64,000 nt of DNA from Pseudoips prasinana (Eukaryota; Arthropoda; Insecta; Lepidoptera; Nolidae), in contig OX621263.1 in NCBI GenBank assembly GCA_951640165.1, forward strand, positions 8,872,001 through 8,936,000. Reading direction: 5' to 3'. Position 1 is the stretch's first letter. Every line of letters starts with the position of its first letter. The notes below the pieces were generated by a model. The model was not told the origin of the DNA and made no database searches. It saw only the letters and a program-made list of their open reading frames with translations. Positions 42,981-52,869 of this stretch are shown here, one piece after another. Position numbers and translations under genes: made by a program.

Positions 42981-43343
42981 TACATAATGCGTGCGTTGTC
43001 TTTAAAAAGAAACGCATCGGCTAATGTAACAGCAGAACAAACAATATGATAATAATATTAACATCTGTACATCTGTTTAACATTATATCTGTTTAATATG
43101 CCAGATGTACTAAGCCTATATACTTTTACAATTTGATAACATTGCCATTCCACATGGTATTGAGCAACTCATTGGTAGCGTTTTCAACCGCAAATAATAA
43201 GGGTTCAAAACACGAGTGGTTTGAACCCAGGAGAAACTATTGGATTTTTCTACCAATAAAGAGGTCTACCACCACCTACGAGCGGGACGGGCCGGTTGAC
43301 GCGGATGGTAGATACTTGACTTTCACGCCGCAGGTCGTGGGTT

Positions 43344-43712
43344 GATTAGGGTAGATATAAGTGGCCCCCGGCGCTGGGAGCTAATCTCAGCGCGAGAGAG
43401 TATGCGGCGTCCGGCCGCCGGCTTCTCCCCGGCAAGGCGCCGGTACCCTGGGACCGCTGGCGTTTGGAGGAAGGGCAATCCACTCGTCTTGTATAAGCGG
43501 TCCCGGGAAGAGGTAACCTGTTGTAGCTCAGGTTGCCTATACGCGCTTGTGCGTGATGGGGCGGGGGGAGGCATTCGGGCCCCTCCCGTCCCCAGGGGAG
43601 AGTCTCAGACGCTTAGTGTGCGGCGGGGGCACTGGTGAGATCGTTCACGAGTACTCAGAGCCCCCGCTACAGGCACTGTGAGGCTGGCTACCGTGGTGGT
43701 TTTAGTGGTATA
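43344..43712. mobile_element. GC-rich insertion inside the S3 SINE
   Basis: About 370 bases of GC-rich sequence (CTCCCCGGCAAGGCGCC, GTGGTTTTAGTGGTATAAG at the right end) replaces part of the SINE body. Probably a 5'-truncated retroelement 3' region; not classified. The ORFs here are not genes. Confidence 0.45.
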
Positions 43713-43871
43713 AGTATGTATGTGTGCATGAACATGTATGTTTGTCCTGAGTCTGGGTGTAATTATCTATATAAATATGTATTTACGTTGTCTCTGCCTA
43801 CCCCTCTGGGAAACAGGCGTGAGTCTATGTATGTATGTAAATATGTATTTACAATAGAAAAGTAGTATATA

Positions 43872-45166
43872 CGAGGGGGCGTTTTTAAGTTCGCGGAATG
43901 GAGGGTAAGAAGTGTAAATAAAAATACAAAATTATTTTTCTCTTTCAATATATTCACCTGCTACCCTTATACATTTTTCAGATCTTTCAATTACCTTATG
44001 TATACCTTCATAAAAAAATGTTTTGTCTTTGTCCGAAAAATAGGCTGAAACCGCGTCCTTCACTTCTTCATCAGTAGAAAATTTCTTTCCACGAAGTTCT
44101 TTTTTGAGTTTTGGAAAGAGGAAGTAATCACTGGGAGCCAGGTCTGGGCTGTAGGGTTGATGATCTAAAATATCGAAGCCCACGTTATGCAGGGCAGCCA
44201 AAGCAACACGGCTCTTGTGAACTGGCGCGTTGTCGTGTAGAAGAAGGACACCTTTGGTTAATTTTCCCCTCCTTTTTTCTTTAATGCTTTCTTTTAACCT
44301 CTCGAGGATGGAAGCGTAGTATTGTCCGGTTATAGAAACGCCTTTATCTTTATAATCGATCAACAGGATCCCTTCCGAATCCCAAAACACTGTTGCCATG
44401 ATTTTTCCAGCCGATTGTGACACTTTAAACTTCTTGGGTGGTGGTGTGCCTTTTTTGTGCCACTGCATAGAGTCCTGTTTCGACTCAGGTTCATAATGAT
44501 GAACCCAAGTTTCATCTCCAGTAACAATTCGACTTAAAAGTCCATCCTTATCTTCGTTACAGAGGTCCAAAAACGTGCGAGAACACTCCACGCGGCGTTG
44601 TTTTTGAGGCGGCGTGAGCATTCTTGGCACCCATCTTGCACTGACCTTTGTCATGCCAAGATGATCATGTAGAATTTTGAAAATTGTCGTATCCGATACT
44701 CCAACCATTTCTGCAAGCTGTTTTTTCTTTAGTCTGGCATCTTCCAATATAATTTTTTCGACTTTTTTAATGATTTCCGGAGTAGTCACCTCGGGCGACC
44801 GTCCGGGCCGAGGGTCGTCTTCAAGTGAGGTCCTGCCTTATTTAAAGAGACTGTGCCACTTGTAAACCATGGTTTTACCCGGGCAAGAGTCCCCGTAAAC
44901 GGATTCCATCTCTTCCAGTATATTTTGAACTGACTTTCCTTGCTTGGTAAGGAACTTTATTACGGCACGGTACTCGATTTTTTCCATGATTCACACTTTC
45001 TTCCCGATTGAGTTGTTTGCTTGACGATAGTTCAGAGACTAATGATCCAATTAAGATAAAACTTGGTATTTATACTAATATTGAGTGGCTGAAGTCGCGG
45101 CCATCCCGATAATGACCCATTATTATCCCCTCCCCCCCATTCCGCGAACTTAAAAACGCACCCTCG
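43872..45166 (-). mobile_element. mariner element, 1295 bp, TA target duplication
   Basis: TIRs of about 30 bp: CGAGGGGGCGTTTTTAAGTT... at the left against AACTTAAAAACGCACCCTCG at the right, with CGCGGAATGG inside. TA at 43870-43871 and 45167-45168. Length and ends are those of a complete mariner. Confidence 0.93.
43932..44987 (-). pseudogene. mariner transposase with one in-frame stop
   Basis: The reading frame runs from the Met at 44987 to the stop at 43932: 351 codons, the usual mariner length. The only interruption is TAA at 44840-44838 (codon 50, after WHSLFK). Codons 67 onward form one 285-residue open frame. Catalytic triad: Asp in VTGDETWVHHYEPE, Asp in LLLHDNAPVH, and Asp 34 residues later in YSPDLAPSDYFLFP (DD34D). 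Helix-turn-helix regions lie N-terminal (KQLAEMVGVSDTTIFKIL). Transposase cuts and pastes the element at TA sites. With codon 50 stopped it is unlikely to make full-length protein. Confidence 0.92.
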
Positions 45167-45293
45167 TATGTAGTCTATCAGTTATCTGGTTTCCATAATA
45201 CAAGCTCTGCTTAGTTTGGGATCGGATGGCCGTGTGTGAATAATGGCCCAGGATATTATTATTATACTTCGATCGCTTGTATTGTTATTATTA

Positions 45294-45597
45294 TCTATAC
45301 ATATAATAAAATCGTAGGAAAGCCAAAACTGTACATTGAATATTTTTTTAAAAGGATACTTGGGGCATGATCTACAATCGATATCGAAGCCAAAAATATA
45401 GTTTTTAGAATTTTTGTCTGGATGTATGTCCGGGCTAAACTCAAAAAGTACTGCATGGAATTACTTCAAATTTTGCACGAATATTACTAAGAGTTTGGGT
45501 CAACATATAGGCTACATATTATCACGCTATCACCTACGGGGAGGAGCTGTGATAATTTATAAAGTTTAACGCGGGTAAAACCGCGGGGCACAGCTAG
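45294..45597 (+). mobile_element. Helitron type 2 copy
   Basis: TCTATACATATAATAAAATC to CCGCGGGGCACAGCTAG before T. Confidence 0.8.
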
Positions 45598-45717
45598 TAA
45601 TTAGATATTTCTAAAAGCTTACTTAAAGCTGTTATAGGATTTAATATTTCTAAGTCTTTGCTTTATAAGTGTAAAACATAAGCTAGATCGGAGTTGTATG
45701 CAGTCTAGCGCCAATAT

Positions 45718-45962
45718 GACTGGCTCGTTGGTGTAGCGGTTAATGACCCTGAAAGTAAGAGGCCGTGGGTTCGATCCCCACTCAAGACAAATCTTTGCGT
45801 GATGAGCACGATTATTTGTTCAGTGTCTCGGTGTAATTTATCGATAATATCTATGTATTTAGAAATATATAAATATGTTTATCAGTTGTCTGGTTGCTAT
45901 AGTACAAGCTGTTTCTAATTTGGAAACAGATGGAAGTGTGTTAGTTGTAGCTATATATAGCG
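45718..45962 (+). mobile_element. SINE (family S2)
   Basis: tRNA-like head CTCGTTGGTGTAGCGGTTAA with B box GGGTTCGATCCCC, body GATGAGCACGATTATTTG, tail AGTTGTCTGGTTGCTATAG. Confidence 0.7.
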
Positions 45963-46003
45963 CGTAATTTATATAAGTAAATATTTATAATATCTAACTA
46001 GAA

Positions 46004-46112
46004 ATATTATGTATACCTACTTAACTATATAACTACAAACATGTTCGGACTATTTCTAAGCGCTTTTTAAAAGTTTACGTGGATAAAAACCTTCTTTATT
46101 TTATTATATTTA
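46004..46112 (+). repeat. R-A repeat, 3' fragment
   Basis: AACATGTTCGGACTATTTC and TTACGTGGATAAAAACC with T/A-rich tail. Confidence 0.55.
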
Positions 46113-46198
46113 GTGACGTAACAAACACTGACTCTCCCTCCCTCCTCTTTATCACACGATATAAGATTATGACGAGCTCTCCCTCCCTCTTAAGTTAT

Positions 46199-46595
46199 TA
46201 CGGCCAACACAAACTCTATTGTAGCTAGTCTACTGCACCTTACAAAGTACTATAGTAAGAAGGGTTATGCCCAGCAGTGTCTACAATTGGCGACTTCCTT
46301 TTTCTTTTTGTTTTTTTTTAAGACATTTTTTTCATATTTAGTTCTCTAATTATACAGACTGGCCGAGAAGTTGACGTTCAAACGCGTTCAAAATTCTATC
46401 TCGAAAACTAGGCAAAATCGTAGAACATACATGGGTGGGGGTGACTCCGATACTCCTCATCATAAAGTATCTAAATTTTGCGTTTGAACGTCAACTCCTC
46501 CGCCACCCTATATAACATAACCCATTTATTACGGTCAAAAGAAACTCTATTGTAGCTAGTCTACTGTACCTTATAAAGTCCTGTAGTAAGAAATG
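46199..46595. repeat. About 67-bp direct repeats flanking a MITE-like inverted repeat
   Basis: 46199-46265 and 46529-46595 share CTCTATTGTAGCTAGTCTAC and CTTA.AAAGT (spacing 330). Between them, 46360-46385 and 46480-46505 are inverted (AGTTGACGTTCAAACGC). Confidence 0.65.
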
Positions 46596-46719
46596 GGTCG
46601 ATGTGTGACGTAATTGTGGATAGCCTTTAAAGGAAGGCCAAATCGCCACCAGCAGTCCTATTACACCGTCAAGGAAACAAGAGCCCCTGCGTTAGCACTA
46701 TTAATAGTTTTATATCTAA

Positions 46720-46901
<182 letters not shown>

Positions 46902-46924
46902 CTAGCAAATAAAATTCATAATCA

Positions 46925-46968
46925 TTAGCTTCATATCGGCCACTGCTGGACATAGGCCTCCCCCAAAG
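46925..46968 (-). mobile_element. RTE LINE 3' end scrap
   Basis: Reverse complement of the GGCCTATGTCCAGCAGTGGC 3' end. Confidence 0.5.
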
Positions 46969-47019
46969 AATCAGAATCATTTATTTTACAAAATAGGGTA
47001 CATATAGGTCTTAAATGGC

Positions 47020-47207
47020 TTAACGATTGTTGTCTAATGACTACAACCGGGATCGACAGCTTAACGTGCCGAAGCACGGATGCGCTCAGAAATGGGCTCG
47101 CGGTCAGTCCGTAGATGGGTATCTACGGACTGACCGCGAGCCTAGTTGCTTAACTTCATCGATCACTTTCTGACCGGTGACAGCATCTAGCTATGAGCGC
47201 ATCAATA
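47020..47207 (+). repeat. S4 SINE middle block with a perfect 21-bp hairpin
   Basis: Matches 42640-42840. At 47096-47141 the arm GCTCGCGGTCAGTCCGTAGA-T pairs perfectly with its inverse over a GGGT loop. Confidence 0.75.
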
Positions 47208-47289
47208 CCACTAAAACATGATAATTATAAGAGCAAACAAAGTGTCAATGACTTTAAGGTGTTGGCACAGCTGCTCTACTTAGCAGGTA
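47207..47289 (+). CDS. Possible plus-strand exon fragment
   Basis: An open stretch reads IPLKHDNYKSKQSVNDFKVL, then AQLLYLAG, and meets a donor-like GCAG-GTAATA at 47289. Its left edge abuts a SINE-derived segment (47020-47207), so any acceptor may have been lost or lies farther away. It may belong with the candidates at 48.4 and 51.1 kb, but that is inference from strand and proximity only. Confidence 0.22.
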
Positions 47290-47454
47290 ATAACTATTGT
47301 GTACTCAAATGTACAGTTACAATGTTTATTTGCTTATCTATTCATACCTTGATGTCAAATGTAGGCCATAGCAACCACTCACAATGAAGAATAGCCATAT
47401 GTGCAAAACATGTGGCACACTGTCTGCACAAACTCAGGTGCACTCTTTTTTTCT

Positions 47455-47800
47455 AATCAAATCAAATCAAATTATTTTATTTGCAATATAGGTCAGTACA
47501 TAATGTTGTTACAGAATAGGGTTAGTAGATATCTCTATATTTTGCCATAACAAGGCGTGCAAATATTTAATATTACAATACTAAAATACAATATACATAA
47601 TTCAGTGCAAAATGTCAATAAAATTATTCATGTCGATATTATCTATTAGGAAATCATTAATTGTATAATAACATTTATCTACCAAAAACTTGTTTAGACA
47701 TTTTTTAAATTGCTTTATAGTTAATTTTTTAATGTCATCTGGTAATTTATTGAATATTTTTTGTGCCATGAAAGAAATCTCTAACTTTTATAATGCTAGA
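47455..47800 (-). mobile_element. CR1-type LINE 3' remnant
   Basis: The minus-strand ORF 47769-47602 (55 aa) reads MAQKIFNKLPDDIKKLTIKQ, FKKCLNKFLVDKCYYTIND and FLIDNIDMNNFIDILH, the classic C-terminus of CR1-type LINE proteins. A 3' UTR follows, ending in TTTGATTTGATTTGATTAG. Confidence 0.8.
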
Positions 47801-47841
47801 AGATGTTTTGCTATGCTATGGTACAGAGAACTATAGCATAG

Positions 47842-48379
47842 CTGACACTAATATTATAAACGCGAAAGACACACATACACTATGTTCGCATGCCTTTAAG
47901 AGGCTAAGTAGGTTATGGACTACCCCATAATAAGACCTACATTGTAAACTCTATTTACTGTGAACTGTGAATAAATAAATGAAAGTGTGTGAGTGTGTAT
48001 GTTTGTTACTTCTTCACATATAAACGGCTGCAGCGATTGCAATAAAATTTGGTATGGAGTTAGCTGACACCCTAGATTAACACATCTATACTTATATTAT
48101 AAAGAGGAAACATTTGTATGTTTGTGACGTTATAAGGGGTACTGAACCTCTGGGTCTACTGAACCGATTTTCAAAATTATTTCACCCATAGAAAGCTAAG
48201 TTTTTTCGAGTGTTATAGGCTATGATTCATCATCATCATTTTTATTTATCTTGAACTTTTAACCCGAAGTATTACGCGGGACAAAAAAAATATTTATAAC
48301 GCGGAACGAAGTCCACGGGCACTGCTATAGGCTATAATTTATAAAGTTTAACGTGGGTAAAACCGAGGGGCACAGCTAG
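47842..48379 (+). mobile_element. Helitron type 3 copy with a nested Helitron
   Basis: Starts ACACTAATATTATAAACGCG and ends ACCGAGGGGCACAGCTAG before T. Contains an unrelated stretch at about 47880-47975 and the nested Helitron 48085-48327. Confidence 0.7.
48085..48327 (+). mobile_element. Helitron nested in another Helitron
   Basis: Begins TCTATACTTATATTATAAAG and ends CCACGGGCACTGCTA. The host reads ACACA-TAGGC, as the uninterrupted copy at 35403 shows (ACACATAGGC), so insertion was between A and T. Confidence 0.75.
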
Positions 48380-48430
48380 TAAGTAAAGTCCACTTTGACT
48401 AGCTTGCGGATTTCCACATTTCTGTTTCAG

Positions 48431-48512
48431 TCGCGCAGAGAGTGCTGCCGTCATCCTACAATGTGCCGAGTTCTACCAAGGTCTCAGCCATGACTACATC
48501 GCCAAATCAAAG
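48431..48512 (+). CDS. Unidentified plus-strand exon candidate
   Basis: A pyrimidine-rich tract and TTTCTGTTTCAG precede an open stretch reading RAESAAVILQCAEFYQGLSH, then DYIAKSK, up to a possible donor AAG-GTGATG. The sequence looks coding and unlike the transposons around it. If the donor is not used the frame stays open to a TAA at about 48634. I cannot assign a family. It sits in Mgat1 intron 1 on the opposite strand, so it would be part of a nested gene or a retained gene fragment. Confidence 0.4.
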
Positions 48513-48635
48513 GTGATGAACTCATCATTGATGTTGATGCCATTATTTCCCCTTTTCAATCCAGTACAAATTGAGGATATCTTCCAATGCAGCAGTGAAA
48601 ACTTGTCAAATTTAGCAATTTGTTTTTATGTTTAA

Positions 48636-48822
48636 CTAGTTGTGTCCCACAGTTTTACCCGCGTTAAACTTTATACATTATATATATTTATAGCCTACGT
48701 TTTAATCCAGGGTGTCAGATAACTCCATACCAAAGTTTATTAAAATGGCTCCAGCCATTTAGACCTGAAGAAGTAACAAACATATACACACACAAACTTT
48801 CGCATTTATAATATTGATGTGA
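48636..48822 (-). mobile_element. Helitron type 3 copy
   Basis: CTAGTTGTGTCCCACAG at the 3' end, CGCATTTATAATATTGATGTGA at the 5' end. Confidence 0.7.
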
Positions 48823-49146
48823 TTAGATGTTCAGGTTAATATAACATTACTTACAAGCCTCTAGACATGATTGTAATACAAGTACAGTACATATTCTTTA
48901 TAAGACAAAAAAATATACTTATTGTTGAGCAAGCCTTCTATTAAACCTATTGGTTCTTTTTCACTGCCAATACGGTTCAAGGATTAAGGCAGTCGCCTCA
49001 CCACTTTAAGGCCAGGTTTGATTCCTTAACTAATTGTGTGACCCATAAGTCCGTCAATTATATTTTTGTAAGGTACCTAAGTCTTCATAGTTAGTTTGTT
49101 CATACCAGTACCATGTTCCTCACAGCCTTTTTGCCAAAAGAACATA

Positions 49147-49451
49147 TCTATACATATAATAAAATCGTAGGAAAGTCAAAACTGTACATTAAATATTTTT
49201 TGAAAAGTATACTTGGGGCGTGATCTACATTCGATATTGAAGCCAAAGATATAGTTTTTAGAATTATTGTCTGTATAAATTTCTGGGCTAAACTCAAAAA
49301 GTACTGCATGGATTTACTTCAAATTTTGCATGAATATTACTAAGAGGTCGGGTCAACATATAGGCAACATATTATCACGCTATAAACAACGGGGCAGGAG
49401 CAGTGATAATTTATAAAATTTAATGCAGGTAAAACCGCGGGGTACAGCTAG
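49147..49451 (+). mobile_element. Helitron type 2 copy
   Basis: TCTATACATATAATAAAATC to ACCGCGGGGTACAGCTAG before T. Confidence 0.8.
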
Positions 49452-49734
49452 TTATCTATAAGTTGCCTGTGGTTATTTGCACAGGATATAATATAATATT
49501 AATATTGCCACCACAATGGCTATTGTAAAACTAACACTAAGTTATTAACATCAAGGTGAGTAAACTAGACACTTCTGCTGTTGACATGACTAACCTTCTA
49601 TTAATACCAACTTATTTTAATATTATTTTAGTCACAAATCTCATGGTAGACACTGCTTCTGGATATACTAAAAAATTTATAACCAAACTCAAAAATAAAG
49701 CAATAGAATAGAATAATAATAATATTCTAGGACA

Positions 49735-49980
49735 TTATTTACACACGGCCATCTGATCCGAAACTAAGCAGAGCTAATACTATGGAAACCAGATAATTGA
49801 CACACTACATAGACCTATTTGTCTTTGGTAAATACAAACTTATATAGATAATTACACCCAGACTCAGGACAAACAGACATGTTCATGCACACAAATATCT
49901 GTCCTGGTTGGGAATTGAACCACAAGCTCTGGCGTGCAAAGCAACCATTTGCCAAAAGCCCCATCAACAAAATGACAATG
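49735..49980 (-). mobile_element. SINE (family S3) copy
   Basis: TAGGACATTATTTACACACG tail at the left; head CAACCATTTGCCAAAAGCC at the right; GACTCAGGACAAACAGACA in the body. Confidence 0.65.
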
Positions 49981-50134
49981 CCCCGGTTCTGTGCAATATG
50001 AACTAAACAAATTCCATTTCTATGTAACTTAATTCTTTGAAAAGGACATTGTATCTTCAATTGTGACAATTTATTTTTGGCATGAAATACTAAGTAAAAA
50101 TAAATGGAATGATAGAACCCATTTGCCTATTTAA

Positions 50135-50735
50135 CCCGGTTGCCTATTCGCCATAGGCGTTCTTTGAGAGCTTTAACTACTCTTTATTCTATACTGGACT
50201 CTCCCTCTTCACCTTCTTACTTAACTACTCACTTCCAATTTCTGGGCAATAATCATGAGAAAACTCTCCGGTCTACTTATAACCGCCTTCTTCAATGCCT
50301 GCCTCACCATTCTGACTTTATTCACTCTTCCTTTTTTGTCCAGTCTATTCTTCTGTGGAATGCGCTGCCTCTCGAAATCAGGTTGGCCAAAAGCCGCTTC
50401 TCATTCAAAATGAAGCTAAGAGAGCACATTCTAAACAACTTGTAAGCAGAATTGTGATTTCCCTACCTAATAATTTATATATATATATATATAAAAATTA
50501 ATAATATAAATTAATAGTATTGCATATATTAGATATTCTACATTTATTTATATACATATATTTAAATTATTTATGTATCAAATATTCATTCAATCTCTTA
50601 TACTGTTTTACTTAGTGCACCTACCTACTGATTAATCTCTGCACCTCCCCAAGGTCTACTGGGAGATAATCCCTACGGCATTAAGTCCACCTCTTTACAA
50701 ATTTGTGCATAAAGTTTTGAAATAAAATAAACCCA
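50135..50735 (+). mobile_element. 5'-truncated LINE, C-terminal ORF
   Basis: ORF 50140-50445: MPIRHRRSLRALTTLYSILD, then LRSTYNRLLQCLPHHSDFIH and LLWNALPLEIRLAKS. This is the C-terminus of a CR1/Jockey-like LINE similar in layout to ORF2 at 20.8 kb (LPIRQRRD...LW.SLP). A TA-repeat and AT-rich 3' UTR follow. Confidence 0.75.
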
Positions 50736-50954
50736 TTGAATCATCATTTATATTTATAAATTAATCCATATTAGTTAAGCATAACTGTTTTAAATAATAC
50801 GATACTTTAACAGATTGTTTAGATACAGCTGTCAATTTTGTGATATTTGTACAAAATATCCAGACTTGAGGTTGAAAGCAAGTGCCACAGGATGCCCCCT
50901 GTGGAGTGTGGTACTTTTAAGTATGTGTATTTTTGGATAGATTGTTTTAAATTA

Positions 50955-51100
50955 GTACCCTAAACCGGCGAGCATGTATGAAGAATATAATGACAGTAAT
51001 CGAGGCAAAAGAAGTATGCAAAGATCTTGACAAATGGAAATCCGTTGTCTCTGCCTACCCCTCTGGGAAACAGGCGTGAGTCCATGTATGTATGTATGTT
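50955..51100 (+). mobile_element. LINE C-terminal remnant (RTE-like family 2)
   Basis: [11 protein letters not shown] and [20 protein letters not shown], then GGGAAACAGGCGTGAGTCC and an ATGT-repeat tail. Confidence 0.7.
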
Positions 51101-51127
51101 TTAAATTATGTGATGTTTTAAATATAG

Positions 51128-51282
51128 TTCATGAACTTAGGGCACAAATGTCTCTAGTTAACTTTCAGATGTATCTCAATGTAAGTGGCCACCAAAATCT
51201 GAGGTACAAGCCCACCACTAGAGAGTGCCCCCTTCGATACAGAGTGTGCTACATGGCTCAAGCTCACCATGAGATTGTCTAG
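51128..51282 (+). CDS. Unidentified plus-strand terminal exon candidate
   Basis: After an acceptor-like TTTTAAATATAG there are 51 open codons ending in TAG. Key parts are HELRAQMSLVNFQMYLN, then HQNLRYKPTTRECPLRYR and VCYMAQAHHEIV. The balanced amino-acid composition suggests true coding sequence rather than repeat. It enters in phase 1, so it cannot join directly to the 48.4-kb candidate (phase 0 out); another exon would be needed. An RTE-like LINE remnant lies immediately before it and a Jockey fragment after it. No family recognised. Confidence 0.35.
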
Positions 51283-51339
51283 TGATTCACTGGAAGCATA
51301 GTAAGCAAACTATAAATATCAATTAAAACTTTTTTATTT

Positions 51340-51865
51340 TTTTTTATTTAATTTTTATTGCAATCTATCATTTGCTTGATATTCAGCAATAGGTAAGTGT
51401 GTATGTATTATTGACTTGTTCGGTCCACATCCATCAACGTGTCCATTAATATTTAAACCTTTATATGATCAGGTCTTGCGGAATTTTTCTTTTTAGCCTC
51501 CTGGTTACCAGCTGTGGATTCATAAGGTTGTTTGCCAACATGTTTGGATGCTTAATAATATGTTCCTTATATGCTTTTGCTGTTTCAGTTATTTCTTGTT
51601 TCACAGTTTGAATTTTTAGGTCATGGTGTATTCTATCATTAGTGATGTACCAAGGTGCATCTACAATTGTCCTTAGTATTTTGGATTGAAACCTCTGAAT
51701 GATTTGTATATGTGACTTTGCTGCTGTTCCCCAAAGTTGTATCCCGTAAGCCCATATTGGTTTTATGATACATTTATAAATAAGAAGTTTGTTTTCTAGT
51801 GATAGTTTTGATTTTCTATTGAGTAGCCAGTTCAATTTTCGCACTTGCTGTCCCATTGCTAATCT
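51340..51865 (-). mobile_element. 5'-truncated Jockey LINE, C-terminus
   Basis: ORF 51856-51461: VRKLNWLLNRKSKLSLENK, IKPIWAYGIQLWGTAAKSHI, QRFQSKILRTIVDAPWYI and NPQLVTRRLKRK. The KPIW.YGIQLWG and R.IVDAPWY phrases are diagnostic for the Jockey clade. Ends in a T-rich (poly(A)) tract near 51340. Confidence 0.88.
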
Positions 51866-51869
51866 CTTT

Positions 51870-51895
51870 GTTAAAATGTGTTAACACATTTTAAC
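51870..51895. repeat. Perfect 26-bp palindrome
   Basis: GTTAAAATGTGTT followed by its exact reverse complement; five bases beyond the Jockey 5' edge. Confidence 0.85.
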
Positions 51896-52354
51896 AATTA
51901 AAACTAAATTATAAATCATAACAAAAGTCAATTCACACAAAAATACATGCGGGTTTTGGATTATGAAACACCTATTAATGGCAGAAAAACTGAGAGTCAT
52001 CATAAATATACCCAAATAAAAAAAATATTAACAAGTTGAGACCAAACTATTAAAAATCCTTATAGATAAAATGTATGATTAAGTATGTATTATCCGTGGC
52101 AACACCAACACTATCCTAAGCATGTTTGTGGATAGGTGGAAGTTCCCTATGATGTGGAGATTCACCTTCATGTTTCATTTTAGTGTTAGTCATTTATATT
52201 TACTTAGTTACTATTTTTTTATTGTTACTATTTCTCATAATTCATCATTGTATTCATTATAAACATGTATTTGGTTTGCAATAAAAGTTTAGCTAACTAT
52301 CTAAAAAGCAACAGGTAAGCCTTCATCTTATACAATAGAATAATAAAAGCTTAC

Positions 52355-52634
52355 TCTCTTCCTCCTCTAGTTTCTCCTCCTCCTCCTCTAATGGGTCCTC
52401 AGGATCATTTCCTCTCCGTAACTGCTTCTTAACCTTTTCTAAAAGCTTGTTACTGTCAGCCATTTGCTCATCCATCTTCTTCTGGAGCTGAACAATTTTA
52501 TTTTTTAGTTCCACTGTGTTCATTTTGTTACTCGTCGCTTTTGGAACTTCTATTACAGATGAATACGAAAATAGAAGCCATAAGAATACAAAAACACCAA
52601 TGATAATCGTAAATTTCTTTGCGTTCACGCGCAT
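52355..52634 (-). CDS. Mgat1: Mgat1 exon 1: N-terminal tail, membrane anchor and stem
   Basis: First coding exon of a type II Golgi protein. The Met at 52634 begins a short basic tail, then a hydrophobic segment at about residues 8-24 (FTIIIGVFVFLWLLFSY). A heptad-like stem (residues about 38-70) and a very acidic run (74-93) follow. The exon ends in GAGA followed by the donor GTAAGC, leaving one base (phase 1), which fits the phase of the next exon at 37.65 kb. N-acetylglucosaminyltransferase I has exactly this plan of short tail, signal anchor and stem before a lumenal catalytic domain. The stem itself is poorly conserved, so this exon is assigned by position, topology and phase rather than by motif. 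The upstream 50 bases look like 5' UTR, with no splice acceptor. The transmembrane prediction is by eye. A cassette exon between this and exon 2 cannot be excluded. Confidence 0.75.
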
Positions 52635-52780
52635 TTTTGTAACGCAAATATTTTGCAGTTCTTGAAAGAAAATGTCTGATATATTGCACTTATCTTGTCT
52701 GTAAGTTCATTACGTGTACCCCGGCGATTGTATGGTCTGATATGTAAACAAGAAACATTGCAAGAATTAACGCGAACTCT

Positions 52781-52813
52781 AATATTGTCCTCCAATAATT
52801 GGAGGACAATATT
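52781..52813. repeat. 33-bp palindrome upstream of Mgat1
   Basis: AATATTGTCCTCCAAT pairs with ATTGGAGGACAATATT around one central base. It lies about 150 bases upstream of the start codon. Confidence 0.85.
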
Positions 52814-52826
52814 GAAATGGAAATGG

Positions 52827-52865
52827 AAATTGTGTTGATGTAAATTATTTACATCAACACAATTT
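52827..52865. repeat. 39-bp palindrome upstream of Mgat1
   Basis: AAATTGTGTTGATGTAAAT, one T, then the exact reverse complement. Adjacent to the 33-bp palindrome. Confidence 0.85.
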
Positions 52866-52869
52866 CGTT

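Larger units (their letters stand above)
43283..45265 (+). mobile_element. SINE (family S3) split by several insertions
   Basis: Head 43283-43343 (TTGACGCGGATGGTAGATAC, CACGCCGCAGGTCGTGGGTT). Body 43713-43785 (GTGTGCATGAACATGTATG, GAGTCTGGGTGTAATTATC). A LINE 3' scrap follows (43790-43835), then the mariner, then the tail 45168-45265 (ATCAGTTATCTGGTTTCCAT, GGATCGGATGGCCGTGTGTG). Confidence 0.6.

Noticed and set aside
43323..43638. GC-rich ORFs on both strands
   Set aside because: Lie in a repeat insertion inside a SINE; no motif or splice context.
47380..47455. Minus-strand CRQCATCFAH-like stretch with a donor-like GTATGA
   Set aside because: No credible acceptor, and adjacent to a LINE tail; cysteines alone are not enough for a zinc-finger call.
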